From Arthrobacter sp. Soc17.1.1.1 (lineage in GTDB: Bacteria > Actinomycetota > Actinomycetes > Actinomycetales > Micrococcaceae): a stretch of DNA of 64,000 nt. The notes under the pieces were generated by a model. That model was not told the origin of the DNA and did not search any database. It worked only from the letters and a program-made list of their open reading frames with translations. Below are positions 54,910-64,000 of this stretch, piece after piece (the first letter of the stretch is position 1; every line of letters starts with the position of its first letter). The DNA lies in NCBI RefSeq assembly GCF_036867195.1, contig NZ_JBAJII010000001.1, positions 930,001-994,000 of the forward strand. Direction: 5' to 3'. The position numbers were made by a program, and so were the translations under genes.

Positions 54910-55341
54910 TCAGTCCTCGACGATCCAGCAGGCGTTGACCCCGCCGGAGACGCCCGGCGAATCGGTCCGGACATCCGTGCGGTGCGCCGTCGTCCCGCCG
55001 CCGTTCGCGCCGTCCTCGGCGCTGTTGGGCCCGATGGTGACCACCGTCCAGCCGACCACCGCGTAGTTCTCACTGAGCACCTGCACGGCGCACTGCGCCG
55101 TGGCCGAGCGGTCCTTCGACACCTCGAAATCGACGCTCGCACGCCCGTCCGACGCCAGGGCGAAGCCCACGTCCTTCGACGAGACGTCGGGACTGCCGGA
55201 GGTCAGGGCCACCAGGCCCACCATCGCCACGGCGGCGGCGAGCACCGCGAGCAGCAGGGTCCGCGCACGGCCCATGCGCCTGGTCGGCTTGGGGGTGCCG
55301 TAGCGATTGGCTACTCTTGAGGGCGTAGGGGCGGAGCTCAC
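54910..55341 (-). CDS. DUF4307 membrane protein
   Basis: The 143-residue protein has one membrane helix (residues 28-48), then an extracytoplasmic domain with two Cys (TAQCAVQVLSENYAVVGWTV ... GGVNACWIVED) that could form a disulfide. It matches DUF4307 (Rv1081c-like), a family found beside mca and greA in mycothiol producers. Function unknown. The GTG start lies 6 nt after TAAAAT, so it is probably leaderless. Confidence 0.85.
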   Translation of the reverse strand: MSSAPTPSRVANRYGTPKPTRRMGRARTLLLAVLAAAVAMVGLVALTSGSPDVSSKDVGFALASDGRASVDFEVSKDRSATAQCAVQVLSENYAVVGWTVVTIGPNSAEDGANGGGTTAHRTDVRTDSPGVSGGVNACWIVED

Positions 55342-55407
55342 CGTCCCATTTTACCGCCCGCCGGCCGTCCCCCTCGCGGACGTCCGTGCCCGCAGAGCCA
55401 GGAGCTC

Positions 55408-56334
55408 GTGTTGCCAAGCCAGGATCTTCCCCGCGCGTCCGCTGCGGGCCTCCGCCTCCTCGCGGTCCACGCCCACCCCGACGACGAGTCGAGCAAGGGT
55501 GCGGCCACCATGGCCGCCTACGTCGCAGCGGGTGCCGAGGTCATGGTGGCCACCTGCACGGGCGGCGAACGCGGCGACATCCTCAACGCGGCCATGGAGG
55601 GTGACGCGCATGCCGGCCGTGACCTGCCGGGCCTGCGGCGCGTCGAGATGGCACGCGCCGTCGCCGAGCTCGGCGTGCAGCAGCGGTGGCTGGGCTTCAC
55701 CGACTCCGGCCTGCCCGAGGGCGATCCGCTCCCGGACCTGCCCTTCGGCTGCTTCGCGCTCCAGCCTCTCGAGCGGGCGGCCGCACCCCTCGTGAAGCTC
55801 GTGCGCGAGTTCCGCCCGCACGTGATCCTCAGCTACGACGAGAACGGCGGCTACCCCCACCCCGACCACATCATGGCGCACCGTGTCGCGGTGGAGGCGT
55901 TCGAGGCGGCGGCCGACCCGGAGCGCTACCCGGGCACGGGTGAGGCCTGGAGCGTCGCCAAGCTCTACTACGACCGCGCGTTCAACCCGGAGCGCTTCCG
56001 CGCCCTGCACGCGGCGCTCGAGGAGGCCGGCCTCCAGTCGCCCTACGCGGAGCGCATCGCGCAGTGGCTCGAGGCGGACGCGGAGGGACACCAGCCACCG
56101 GCCCCGGCGCACCCCACCACCACGCAGATCCGCTGCGCCGACTTCTTCGGGCACCGGGAGCGGGCGCTGCTCGCGCACCGCACGCAGGTGGACCCGGAGG
56201 GATTCTTCTTCGCCGTGTCGGTGGAACTGCAGCAGGAGGTGTGGCCGTGGGAGGACTACTCCCTCATCACCTCGCGCGTGGAGTCCTCCGTGCCCGAGGA
56301 CGACTTCTTCGCCGGGATCACGCCGGGACGCTAG
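55408..56334 (+). CDS. mca: mycothiol S-conjugate amidase
   Basis: This 308-residue zinc LmbE-fold enzyme cleaves mycothiol conjugates, part of detoxification unique to actinobacteria. It has the metal motif HAHPDDESSKGAATM, CTGGERGDI, and the second His cluster ENGGYPHPDHIMAH. The C-terminus reads VSVELQQEVWPWEDYSLI. Family choice (Mca rather than MshB) rests on the latter part and on neighbouring DUF4307. CAGGAG lies upstream of the GTG start. Confidence 0.93.
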   Translation: MLPSQDLPRASAAGLRLLAVHAHPDDESSKGAATMAAYVAAGAEVMVATCTGGERGDILNAAMEGDAHAGRDLPGLRRVEMARAVAELGVQQRWLGFTDSGLPEGDPLPDLPFGCFALQPLERAAAPLVKLVREFRPHVILSYDENGGYPHPDHIMAHRVAVEAFEAAADPERYPGTGEAWSVAKLYYDRAFNPERFRALHAALEEAGLQSPYAERIAQWLEADAEGHQPPAPAHPTTTQIRCADFFGHRERALLAHRTQVDPEGFFFAVSVELQQEVWPWEDYSLITSRVESSVPEDDFFAGITPGR

Positions 56335-56359
56335 GTCCGCGCCGCATTTCTATCCCGCG

Positions 56360-56365
56360 TAGAAT
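56360..56365 (+). promoter_or_regulatory. candidate -10 between mca and the small membrane protein gene
   Basis: TAGAAT is a good -10, placing a transcript start near 56372 ahead of the GTG at 56418. No convincing -35 was found. Confidence 0.4.
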
Positions 56366-56417
56366 TATGGCTGGCGGGCACCCCGGACCCGCCGCGAGCT
56401 TCGAAAGTGGTGCCTGC

Positions 56418-56753
56418 GTGTTCCTTCCCCTCAGCCTGGCTGCGACCGTGACGCCGTCGGGGGACCCGACGCTCAAACCGGGCCTCGACCCGGCGTCGGT
56501 CACGCCCGGGACGCTCGGCTTCCTGGCGACGCTCTTCGTCGTCGTGCTCGTCATCTTCCTGATCCGCGACATGGTCAAGCGCATCCGGCGCGTCCGATAC
56601 ACCGCCGAGGTGGAGCAGGCGCGGGCCCAGCGTGCCGACGGCGCGGCGACGGCGGGAGGGGACGACGTGCCGGGCCTGTCCCGCGGCGGGGACGGCACGG
56701 CCGACGGCGGTCGCCCCCGGCCGGGCGGGAAGCACGGCCCGGACAACCGCTGA
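56418..56753 (+). CDS. small membrane protein downstream of mca
   Basis: The 111-residue protein has a hydrophobic N-terminus (FLPLSLAATVTPSG), one clear membrane helix (LGFLATLFVVVLVIFLIRDMV) and a basic KRIRRVR stretch. The soluble tail is Gly/Asp/Arg-rich. A small protein at this place is also found in M. tuberculosis (Rv1083), but I did not compare sequences. The start is uncertain: GTG at 56418 fits a signal-like beginning, while ATG at 56367 would add 17 residues. Confidence 0.7.
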   Translation: MFLPLSLAATVTPSGDPTLKPGLDPASVTPGTLGFLATLFVVVLVIFLIRDMVKRIRRVRYTAEVEQARAQRADGAATAGGDDVPGLSRGGDGTADGGRPRPGGKHGPDNR

Positions 56754-56795
56754 CCACACGGTCCGTCCCGTACCCGGGTCGGTATCCGGGCCGGG

Positions 56796-57548
56796 TCAGG
56801 CCCCGACCGGGTGCAGGACGGCGAGCATGATCGCGACGAAGTGCGCCGCGAAGGCCGCCACCGTGAACGCGTGGAAGAGCTCGTGGAAGCCGAACACGCG
56901 CGGTGAGAAGTTGGGCCGCTTGATGCCGTAGAACACGGCGCCTGCGATGTACAGCACGCCGCCCACGCAGATCAGCAGCGCGGCGGGCACATTGGCCGCG
57001 AAGAAGTCCGGCATGTAGAACACGGAGCCCAGGCCGAGCGCCACGTAGATGGGCACGTACAGCCACCGCGGTGCGTCCACCCACAGGTTGCGGAAGAGCA
57101 CGCCGGCGACGGCGCCGCCCCAGATGATCCACAGGAGCGTCTCCGCCCTGCCCCGGTCCAGCAGGGCCCAGGCGAGCGGCGTATAGGATCCGGCGATGAC
57201 CAGCATGATGTTGGTGTGGTCCAGGCGCTTCAGGACCACCTTCACGCCCGGACTCCAGTCGCCCCGGTGGTACACCGCGCTCACGCCGAACAGCAGCACG
57301 CCCGTCAGGGCGTAGATGGCGGAGGCGACCCGGAGCCCCGGCGTCGGGGCCAGCGCCACGAGGACGACACCCGCGGCGACGGCCAGGGGCGTGGCGACCG
57401 CGTGGATCCACCCCCGCCACAGCGGCTTGGCCGCCATCGCGTCCGCGAGCGGTCCCGCCACCGAGGACACCGCGTCCTCGAACGGGCTGTCGCGGCCGGC
57501 CGCGGGATCCGAAGGGCCCGGGACAGGGGCCGGATAGCGCGGGGTCAT
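56796..57548 (-). CDS. hemolysin III family (TrhA) membrane protein
   Basis: The 250-residue protein has seven membrane segments after a 45-residue tail. PAQR-type signatures are SAVYHRGDW, LDHTNIMLVIAGSYTPLAW and HELFHAFTVAAFAAHFVAI, the histidines that bind zinc in this superfamily. Renamed homologues act in membrane fluidity homeostasis. The ATG lies 6 nt after TAGAAT on the minus strand, so it is probably leaderless. Confidence 0.88.
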   Translation of the reverse strand: MTPRYPAPVPGPSDPAAGRDSPFEDAVSSVAGPLADAMAAKPLWRGWIHAVATPLAVAAGVVLVALAPTPGLRVASAIYALTGVLLFGVSAVYHRGDWSPGVKVVLKRLDHTNIMLVIAGSYTPLAWALLDRGRAETLLWIIWGGAVAGVLFRNLWVDAPRWLYVPIYVALGLGSVFYMPDFFAANVPAALLICVGGVLYIAGAVFYGIKRPNFSPRVFGFHELFHAFTVAAFAAHFVAIMLAVLHPVGA

Positions 57549-57752
57549 GCCGGAATTCTAGCCCAGGCCGCCGCCCGCCCCTCCGACGGCCGCCTGTCGA
57601 GGAGATGGTCGCCGCAGACGGTTCCGCACTGCCTGCAGGCCTTTGCCGGGCAACTGCCGGTACGGTAGAAGCAGGTATCCGGGGTCAGGCGCCCCGTGTC
57701 GAGCATGCCTCCGGCCCCGGCCGGAGCGGGAACCAGGGGAGGGCGGCCGGGC

Positions 57753-58520
57753 GTGAGCTTGAAGTTCCCCGGAGTCGGCTACAGCTTCTACGAGCGCAGG
57801 CTGCAGCGGAACCTCGCGCCCGAACGCATCCCGCACCACATCGGCGTCATGGTGGACGGCAACCGGCGGTGGGCGAAGCTCGCGGGCGCGCCCACGAGCC
57901 ACGGGCACCAGGCGGGCGCGGACAAGATCCACGAGTTCCTCGGCTGGTGCGAGGAACTCGGCGTCGACGTCGTGACCCTCTACATGCTGTCCACCGACAA
58001 CATGGGCCGGCCCCAGGAGGAGATCGACCAGCTCCTCGACATCATCGCCAACACCCTCGACCGCCTCGGGGAGAGCAACCGCGTGCGGGTCCAGCCCGTC
58101 GGCGCCCTCGACCTCCTGCCCGACGACCTGGCCGGCAAGCTCGTGGAGCTCGCGGCGTCCACCGAGCGCATCGACGGGCTGCACGTGAACGTGGCCGTGG
58201 GGTACGGGGGACGGCGCGAGATCGTCGACGCCGTCAAGGAACTGATGCGGGACGCCGCAGCCCGCGGGATGTCCCTCGAGACCCTCGCCGAGGAGCTGAC
58301 GGACCAGCACATCTCCTCCTTCCTCTACACGCGCGGGCAGCAGGACCCGGACCTCGTCATCCGCACCTCGGGGGAGCAGCGGCTCTCCGGGTTCCTCATG
58401 TGGCAGAGCGCCTACAGCGAGTTCTACTTCTGCGAGGCGCTGTGGCCCGATTTCCGGCGCGTGGACTTCCTCCGCGCCCTCCGCGACTACGGCCGCAGGC
58501 AGCGCCGCTTCGGGTCCTGA
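57753..58520 (+). CDS. isoprenyl (cis-prenyl) diphosphate synthase, UppS family
   Basis: The 255-residue enzyme condenses isopentenyl diphosphate to a cis-isoprenoid carrier. The catalytic Asp is in GVMVDGNRRWAKL, and the substrate-binding end has DLVIRTSGEQRLSGFLMWQ, YSEFYFCEALWPDF. In M. tuberculosis the gene at this position (Rv1086) makes short-chain Z,E-farnesyl diphosphate; chain length cannot be read here. GTG at 57753 has GGGGAGGG upstream; an earlier GTG at 57696 adds 19 low-complexity residues. Confidence 0.92.
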   Translation: MSLKFPGVGYSFYERRLQRNLAPERIPHHIGVMVDGNRRWAKLAGAPTSHGHQAGADKIHEFLGWCEELGVDVVTLYMLSTDNMGRPQEEIDQLLDIIANTLDRLGESNRVRVQPVGALDLLPDDLAGKLVELAASTERIDGLHVNVAVGYGGRREIVDAVKELMRDAAARGMSLETLAEELTDQHISSFLYTRGQQDPDLVIRTSGEQRLSGFLMWQSAYSEFYFCEALWPDFRRVDFLRALRDYGRRQRRFGS

Positions 58521-58688
58521 GCGTCCGTCCCGAGTGTTCACCGGCGCTTCACGGACGACACGGCGGGCGGCGCTGCGCTGCGGGGATCGACGGCGTAGGG
58601 TCTACCCATCGACGGACATCGGATCCGCCGACGGAAGGCCCACCCCACCCCTACGAATTCGGGGCGACCGCCCCGGAGCGGAGTCCAT

Positions 58689-60017
58689 GTGGCTACAACC
58701 AACACCCCGGAGCAGGACGCGGTCGATCCGCGGCGCAGCTACGTCATCGACACCTCGGTGCTCCTGTCCGATCCCCGCGCCATCCTGCGGTTCGCGGAAC
58801 ACGAGGTGATCCTGCCCATCGTCGTCATCACCGAGCTCGAGGGCAAGCGGCACGACCCGGAGCTGGGGTACTTCGCCCGGAAGGCCCTGAGGCTGCTGGA
58901 CGACCTGCGGGTGGACAACGGCGGGCTCGACACCGACGTCCCGCTCGGGGACGAGGGCGGCACGCTGCGGGTGGAACTGAACCACGTCTCGCCCGAGGTG
59001 CTGCCGGTCGGGTTCCGCAGCGGTGACAACGACTCCCGGGTCCTCGCCGTCGCGAAGAACCTCGCCGTCGCCGGGCGCGACGTGGTCGTGGTGTCCAAGG
59101 ACCTGCCGATGCGCGTGAAGGCGTCCGCGATGGGCCTGCAGGCCGACGAGTACCGCAACGAGTTCGTGAAGGACTCCGGCTGGACGGGCGTGGCCGAGCT
59201 CGACGCCACGGTCGAGGAGGTCAACGCCCTCTACGACCACGAGGCCGTCCTGACGGCCGGCGGTGCGGAGCAGCCGGTGAACACGGGCGTCATCCTGCTC
59301 TCGCCGCGCGGTTCGGCGCTCGGGCGCGTCGGGGCGGACAAGCACATCCGGCTGGTCCGCGGCGACCGCGACGTGTTCGGCCTGCACGGGCGGTCCGCGG
59401 AGCAGCGCCTGGCGATCGACCTCCTGCTGGACCCCGAGGTGGGCATCGTCTCCCTCGGCGGGCGCGCGGGGACGGGCAAGTCGGCCCTCGCGCTCTGCGC
59501 GGGCCTCGAGGCGGTCCTGGAGCGGCGCGAGCACCGCAAGGTGGTCGTGTTCCGGCCCCTGTATGCGGTGGGCGGGCAGGAGCTCGGCTACCTGCCCGGG
59601 AGCGAGAACGACAAGATGAACCCGTGGGCGCAGGCCGTCTTCGACACCCTCGGCGCGATCGTCTCGCCCGAGGTCGTCGAGGAGGTGCTGGACCGCGGCA
59701 TGCTCGAGGTCCTGCCGCTCACCCACATCCGCGGCCGCAGCCTGCACGACTCGTTCGTGATCGTCGACGAGGCGCAGTCGCTCGAGAAGAACGTGCTCCT
59801 CACGGTGATGAGCCGCATCGGGCAGAACTCGAAGATCGTCCTCACGCACGACGTCGCGCAGCGCGACAACCTCCGGGTGGGCCGGTACGACGGCATCGCG
59901 GCCGTCGTCGAGACCCTCAAGGGCCACCCGCTGTTCGGCCACGTCACGCTCACGCGGTCGGAGCGCTCGCCGATCGCGGCCCTCGTCACCGAGCTGCTGG
60001 AGGGGTCGGACGGCTAG
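58689..60017 (+). CDS. phoH: PIN-PhoH fusion protein (PhoH2-like ATPase/RNase)
   Basis: The 442-residue protein joins an N-terminal PIN domain (about 15-150: [15 protein letters not shown], acidic residues in [10 protein letters not shown] and [13 protein letters not shown]) to a PhoH ATPase (about 215-440). The ATPase has Walker [14 protein letters not shown], Walker [15 protein letters not shown] and [10 protein letters not shown]. Such fusions act as ATP-dependent RNA helicase/ribonucleases. A 168-bp gap precedes it, with TAGGGT at 58597-58602 as a possible -10. The GTG start has only a weak RBS. Confidence 0.93.
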   Translation: MATTNTPEQDAVDPRRSYVIDTSVLLSDPRAILRFAEHEVILPIVVITELEGKRHDPELGYFARKALRLLDDLRVDNGGLDTDVPLGDEGGTLRVELNHVSPEVLPVGFRSGDNDSRVLAVAKNLAVAGRDVVVVSKDLPMRVKASAMGLQADEYRNEFVKDSGWTGVAELDATVEEVNALYDHEAVLTAGGAEQPVNTGVILLSPRGSALGRVGADKHIRLVRGDRDVFGLHGRSAEQRLAIDLLLDPEVGIVSLGGRAGTGKSALALCAGLEAVLERREHRKVVVFRPLYAVGGQELGYLPGSENDKMNPWAQAVFDTLGAIVSPEVVEEVLDRGMLEVLPLTHIRGRSLHDSFVIVDEAQSLEKNVLLTVMSRIGQNSKIVLTHDVAQRDNLRVGRYDGIAAVVETLKGHPLFGHVTLTRSERSPIAALVTELLEGSDG

Positions 60018-60026
60018 GGATGCTGG

Positions 60027-60791
60027 CTAGCCCACGATCCAGGGGACGTGCCGGCTGACGTCGCTGAGCTCCGGGGGAGCGGCACGGAAGTAGTCGTCGG
60101 TCAGGTACTCGTCGACGCCGAGGATCGCGAGGTCGTGGCCGGCCCCGCGGGTGGCGCCGTCGAGGGCCGTCGTGGACACGCAGACCGCGGTGCCGATGTC
60201 CACGAGCACGCGCGTCCGGCCCTCGCCGATCAGCGGACGGCCGGGCGCGGCGGGCTCGTAGGAGGCGTTCGAGGTGACCGTGGCGGCGAGGACCGGGCGG
60301 CCCGCGAACGACTCCTCCGCGATGTCCCGGACCTCCACGCGGTCGGCGCCCGGGGCCATGGCCACCGGCGCGTTGCCCGCCAGCTCGACCGGATCCAGCA
60401 TGGACGACCAGCGCGGATCGCCGAAGACGGCCTCGCCGTAGGCGGCCTCGGGCCGGCGGCGCACGAGCCCGGCGCCGTCGTACACGGGCGTGACGAGGCG
60501 GGGCGCCACGAGCCACGACTTCCGCGTGGCGCTGACGTACAGCGCGTCGCGGGAGCGTTCGTTGCCCGTGGTGGAGTGCAGCAGCGTGCCGTCCGCGGCC
60601 TCGACGCGCAGCGCCGCCGGGCGGCGGAGCCAGGCACTCAGGGGCGGGGCGGTGTCGAGGCCCTGGTCGGACGGCGCCCGCCAGGCGATGGTGAAGCGCA
60701 GGGTCTCCCAGCGCCAGGGGGAGGAGCGGCAGAGGGAACGGAAGGTCTCCTCCGGCGTGGACGCGGAACTGGTGCTGCGCTGGCCCGACAT
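60027..60791 (-). CDS. protein of unknown function
   Basis: The 254-residue soluble protein has no signal or membrane segment. It is rich in Trp and Arg in the N-terminal part (WRWETLRFTIAWRAPSD), with a C-terminal stretch ILGVDEYLTDDYFRAAPPE. I do not recognise the family. The ATG at 60791 lies 6 nt after TACACT and no RBS is present, so it is probably leaderless; GTG at 60797 would add two codons. It is convergent with phoH (10 bp apart) and divergent from the peptidase gene. Confidence 0.75.
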   Translation of the reverse strand: MSGQRSTSSASTPEETFRSLCRSSPWRWETLRFTIAWRAPSDQGLDTAPPLSAWLRRPAALRVEAADGTLLHSTTGNERSRDALYVSATRKSWLVAPRLVTPVYDGAGLVRRRPEAAYGEAVFGDPRWSSMLDPVELAGNAPVAMAPGADRVEVRDIAEESFAGRPVLAATVTSNASYEPAAPGRPLIGEGRTRVLVDIGTAVCVSTTALDGATRGAGHDLAILGVDEYLTDDYFRAAPPELSDVSRHVPWIVG

Positions 60792-60850
60792 TTCCACAGT
60801 GTAACCGGCACCCTTGCGGCCGGTCAGGGCCCCGGGCGTAGCGTGGGGGC

Positions 60851-61357
60851 GTGACCGCCGTGCTCGCCGACTACCAGGCGCAGGAGCCCCTCGCCTTCGC
60901 CCTGCTCGCGGCCGCCCTGCTGGGGTTCGTCGCGGTCGGCGGCCGGCTCGGCGTGGTCGACTGGCGCACGCACCGGCTGCCCGACCGGATCGTCCTGCCC
61001 GCCTATCCGGCCGCCGTGCTCCTGCTCGGGCTCGCGGCCGGCGCCGCGGGCGAGTGGCACCGGATCCTCGGGATGCTCGCCGGCGGGGCCGTGCTCTGGC
61101 TGGGGTTCGGGGCGCTGCACCTGCTGTCCCGGCGGGGGCTCGGCTTCGGGGACGTCAAGCTCGCGGGACTCCTCGGGCTCTACCTGGGCTTCGCGGGAGG
61201 CGCCGCGCTGTGGTGGGGTCCCTTCTTCGCCGTCGTGCTCGGTGGGCTGTGGAGCCTCGCGCTCGTCCTGGCCGGCCGGGCCACGCCCGGATCCTCGGTG
61301 GCATTCGGGCCGTTCCTCATCGGCGGGGCCGCGCTCGCGCTCGCTGTACTAGCCTGA
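60851..61357 (+). CDS. A24 family prepilin peptidase, short form
   Basis: The 168-residue aspartic membrane protease has two catalytic Asp residues, D37 in VDWRTHRLPDRI and D101 in GFGDVKLAG. Six hydrophobic segments follow the TadV/CpaA layout, with no N-methyltransferase domain. It would process prepilin-like proteins, but no pilin or Tad/Flp gene is visible nearby. The GTG lies 6 nt after TAGCGT (60839-60844), with no RBS. Confidence 0.87.
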   Translation: MTAVLADYQAQEPLAFALLAAALLGFVAVGGRLGVVDWRTHRLPDRIVLPAYPAAVLLLGLAAGAAGEWHRILGMLAGGAVLWLGFGALHLLSRRGLGFGDVKLAGLLGLYLGFAGGAALWWGPFFAVVLGGLWSLALVLAGRATPGSSVAFGPFLIGGAALALAVLA

Positions 61358-61362
61358 AGAGC

Positions 61363-61833
61363 GTGCCTACTCCCGAATTCGTCGTCGCGCTGCGCGAGAA
61401 GATCGGCCACGACCCGCTGTGGCTGCCCGGCGTCGGGGGCGTGGTCCTCGACGACGACGGGCGCGTGCTCCTCGGGCAGCGGGCGGACAACGGCCGCTGG
61501 GCAATCATCACCGGCATGGTCGATCCGGGCGAGCAGCCGGCCGTCGCCCTGCGCCGGGAGGTGGAGGAGGAGACCGGCGTCGTCGTCGAGGTGGAGAGCC
61601 TGCTCGCCACCGGCGTCGACGGTCCCATCACCTTCCCCAACGGCGACGTGTGCACCTTCCTGACCCTCGAGTTCCGGTGCCGGTGGGTGAGCGGCACCGC
61701 GCGCGTCAACGACGACGAGTCCCTCGACGTCCGCTGGTTCCCGCCGAACGCGCTGCCGCCCCTCAAGCCGCGGCACCTCGCGCTGATCCGGCAGGCGGAG
61801 GCGTTCGACGGCGTGACCCGCTTCATCCGCTGA
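61363..61833 (+). CDS. NUDIX hydrolase
   Basis: The 156-residue protein contains a complete Nudix box, GMVDPGEQPAVALRREVEEE followed by TGVVVEV, with the metal-binding REVEEE. The remainder matches the NTP/ADP-sugar pyrophosphatase type, including DDDGRVLLGQRADNGRWAI. The substrate is undefined. It lies 5 bp after the peptidase gene. The GTG is 7 nt after TAGCCT, so it could be leaderless or read from the upstream transcript. Confidence 0.92.
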   Translation: MPTPEFVVALREKIGHDPLWLPGVGGVVLDDDGRVLLGQRADNGRWAIITGMVDPGEQPAVALRREVEEETGVVVEVESLLATGVDGPITFPNGDVCTFLTLEFRCRWVSGTARVNDDESLDVRWFPPNALPPLKPRHLALIRQAEAFDGVTRFIR

Positions 61834-61837
61834 CGCC

Positions 61838-61879
61838 GCCGGCCCGGCAGCCCTCCGTCCGAGGGGCTGCCGGGCCGGC
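61838..61879. terminator. bidirectional terminator between NUDIX and efflux genes
   Basis: A perfect 16-bp stem (61838-61853 with 61864-61879) with a 10-nt loop lies between the convergent NUDIX and efflux genes. Confidence 0.8.
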
Positions 61880-61904
61880 GATGGGCTCGGGTGCGTGCGC
61901 GGGG

Positions 61905-64000
<2,096 letters not shown>

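Noticed and set aside
56367..56417. Leaderless start at ATG 56367 for the small membrane protein
   Set aside because: TAGAAT ends only 1 nt before that ATG, too close for transcription to begin there; GTG 56418 is preferred.

Overview
The window is a very GC-rich, densely coding stretch of an actinobacterial chromosome. A mycothiol S-conjugate amidase (mca), a DUF501 protein, a PIN-PhoH fusion, a YihY family protein, frequent GTG/TTG starts and many leaderless-type starts all point to Actinobacteria. The galactose, DUF4307 and sdh arrangements suggest the Arthrobacter/Micrococcaceae group, which is an inference from gene content. I see no phage, insertion sequence, CRISPR array or plasmid gene. 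This is chromosomal core with some accessory transport genes.

Layout. 1-3.5 kb (minus strand): a partial ROK repressor, a gamma-carbonic-anhydrase-like protein, PurU and a flavoprotein. 3.6-6.2 kb: a one-carbon operon, in which a ZTP riboswitch leads into glyA, a small Cys-rich ORF and folD. 6.2-8.8 kb: an ABC-2 exporter. 8.8-10.3 kb: a lipoprotein-type sortase and a CHRD surface protein. 10.5-14.6 kb: a membrane protein, xth, trpS, a 2'-5' RNA ligase-like protein and a YihY protein. 14.7-18.4 kb: sdhCDAB on the minus strand. 18.5-21 kb: manC and an M20 amidohydrolase.

21.2-30.7 kb is a nucleoside uptake and salvage block: BMP-type lipoprotein, ATPase, two permeases, cytidine deaminase, pyrimidine-nucleoside phosphorylase, DedA and an adenosine deaminase. 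30.7-37 kb carries mazG, eno, a FtsB/DivIC-like protein, DUF501, ppx and a mycosin-like subtilase. At 37-38.5 kb a type II NADH dehydrogenase sits behind a Rex-type operator and a leaderless promoter. At 38.66 kb is a tRNA with anticodon UAA but a short variable loop. 38.9-45.5 kb is a branched-chain amino acid type ABC system with its binding protein on the opposite strand from livHMGF.

45.7-50.9 kb: a Bax-inhibitor-like protein and the Leloir genes galK, galT and their DeoR regulator, with galM divergent. 50.9-54.2 kb: an AI-2E family transporter, threonine ammonia-lyase and a rhomboid protease. 54.2-60 kb follows the same order as the Mycobacterium tuberculosis Rv1080c-Rv1086/phoH2 neighbourhood: greA, DUF4307, mca, small membrane protein, hemolysin III, cis-prenyl transferase and, further along, phoH. 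60-64 kb: an unknown protein, a short A24 prepilin peptidase, a NUDIX hydrolase, a DHA2 efflux pump and a partial TetR regulator.

The most noteworthy signals are regulatory or small: the ZTP riboswitch, the Rex box on ndh, the recurring -10/6-7 nt/start-codon leaderless architecture on thirteen genes, the Cys-rich ORF wedged between glyA and folD, the short-variable-arm UAA tRNA, and a LivH permease fused to an exported N-terminal domain.
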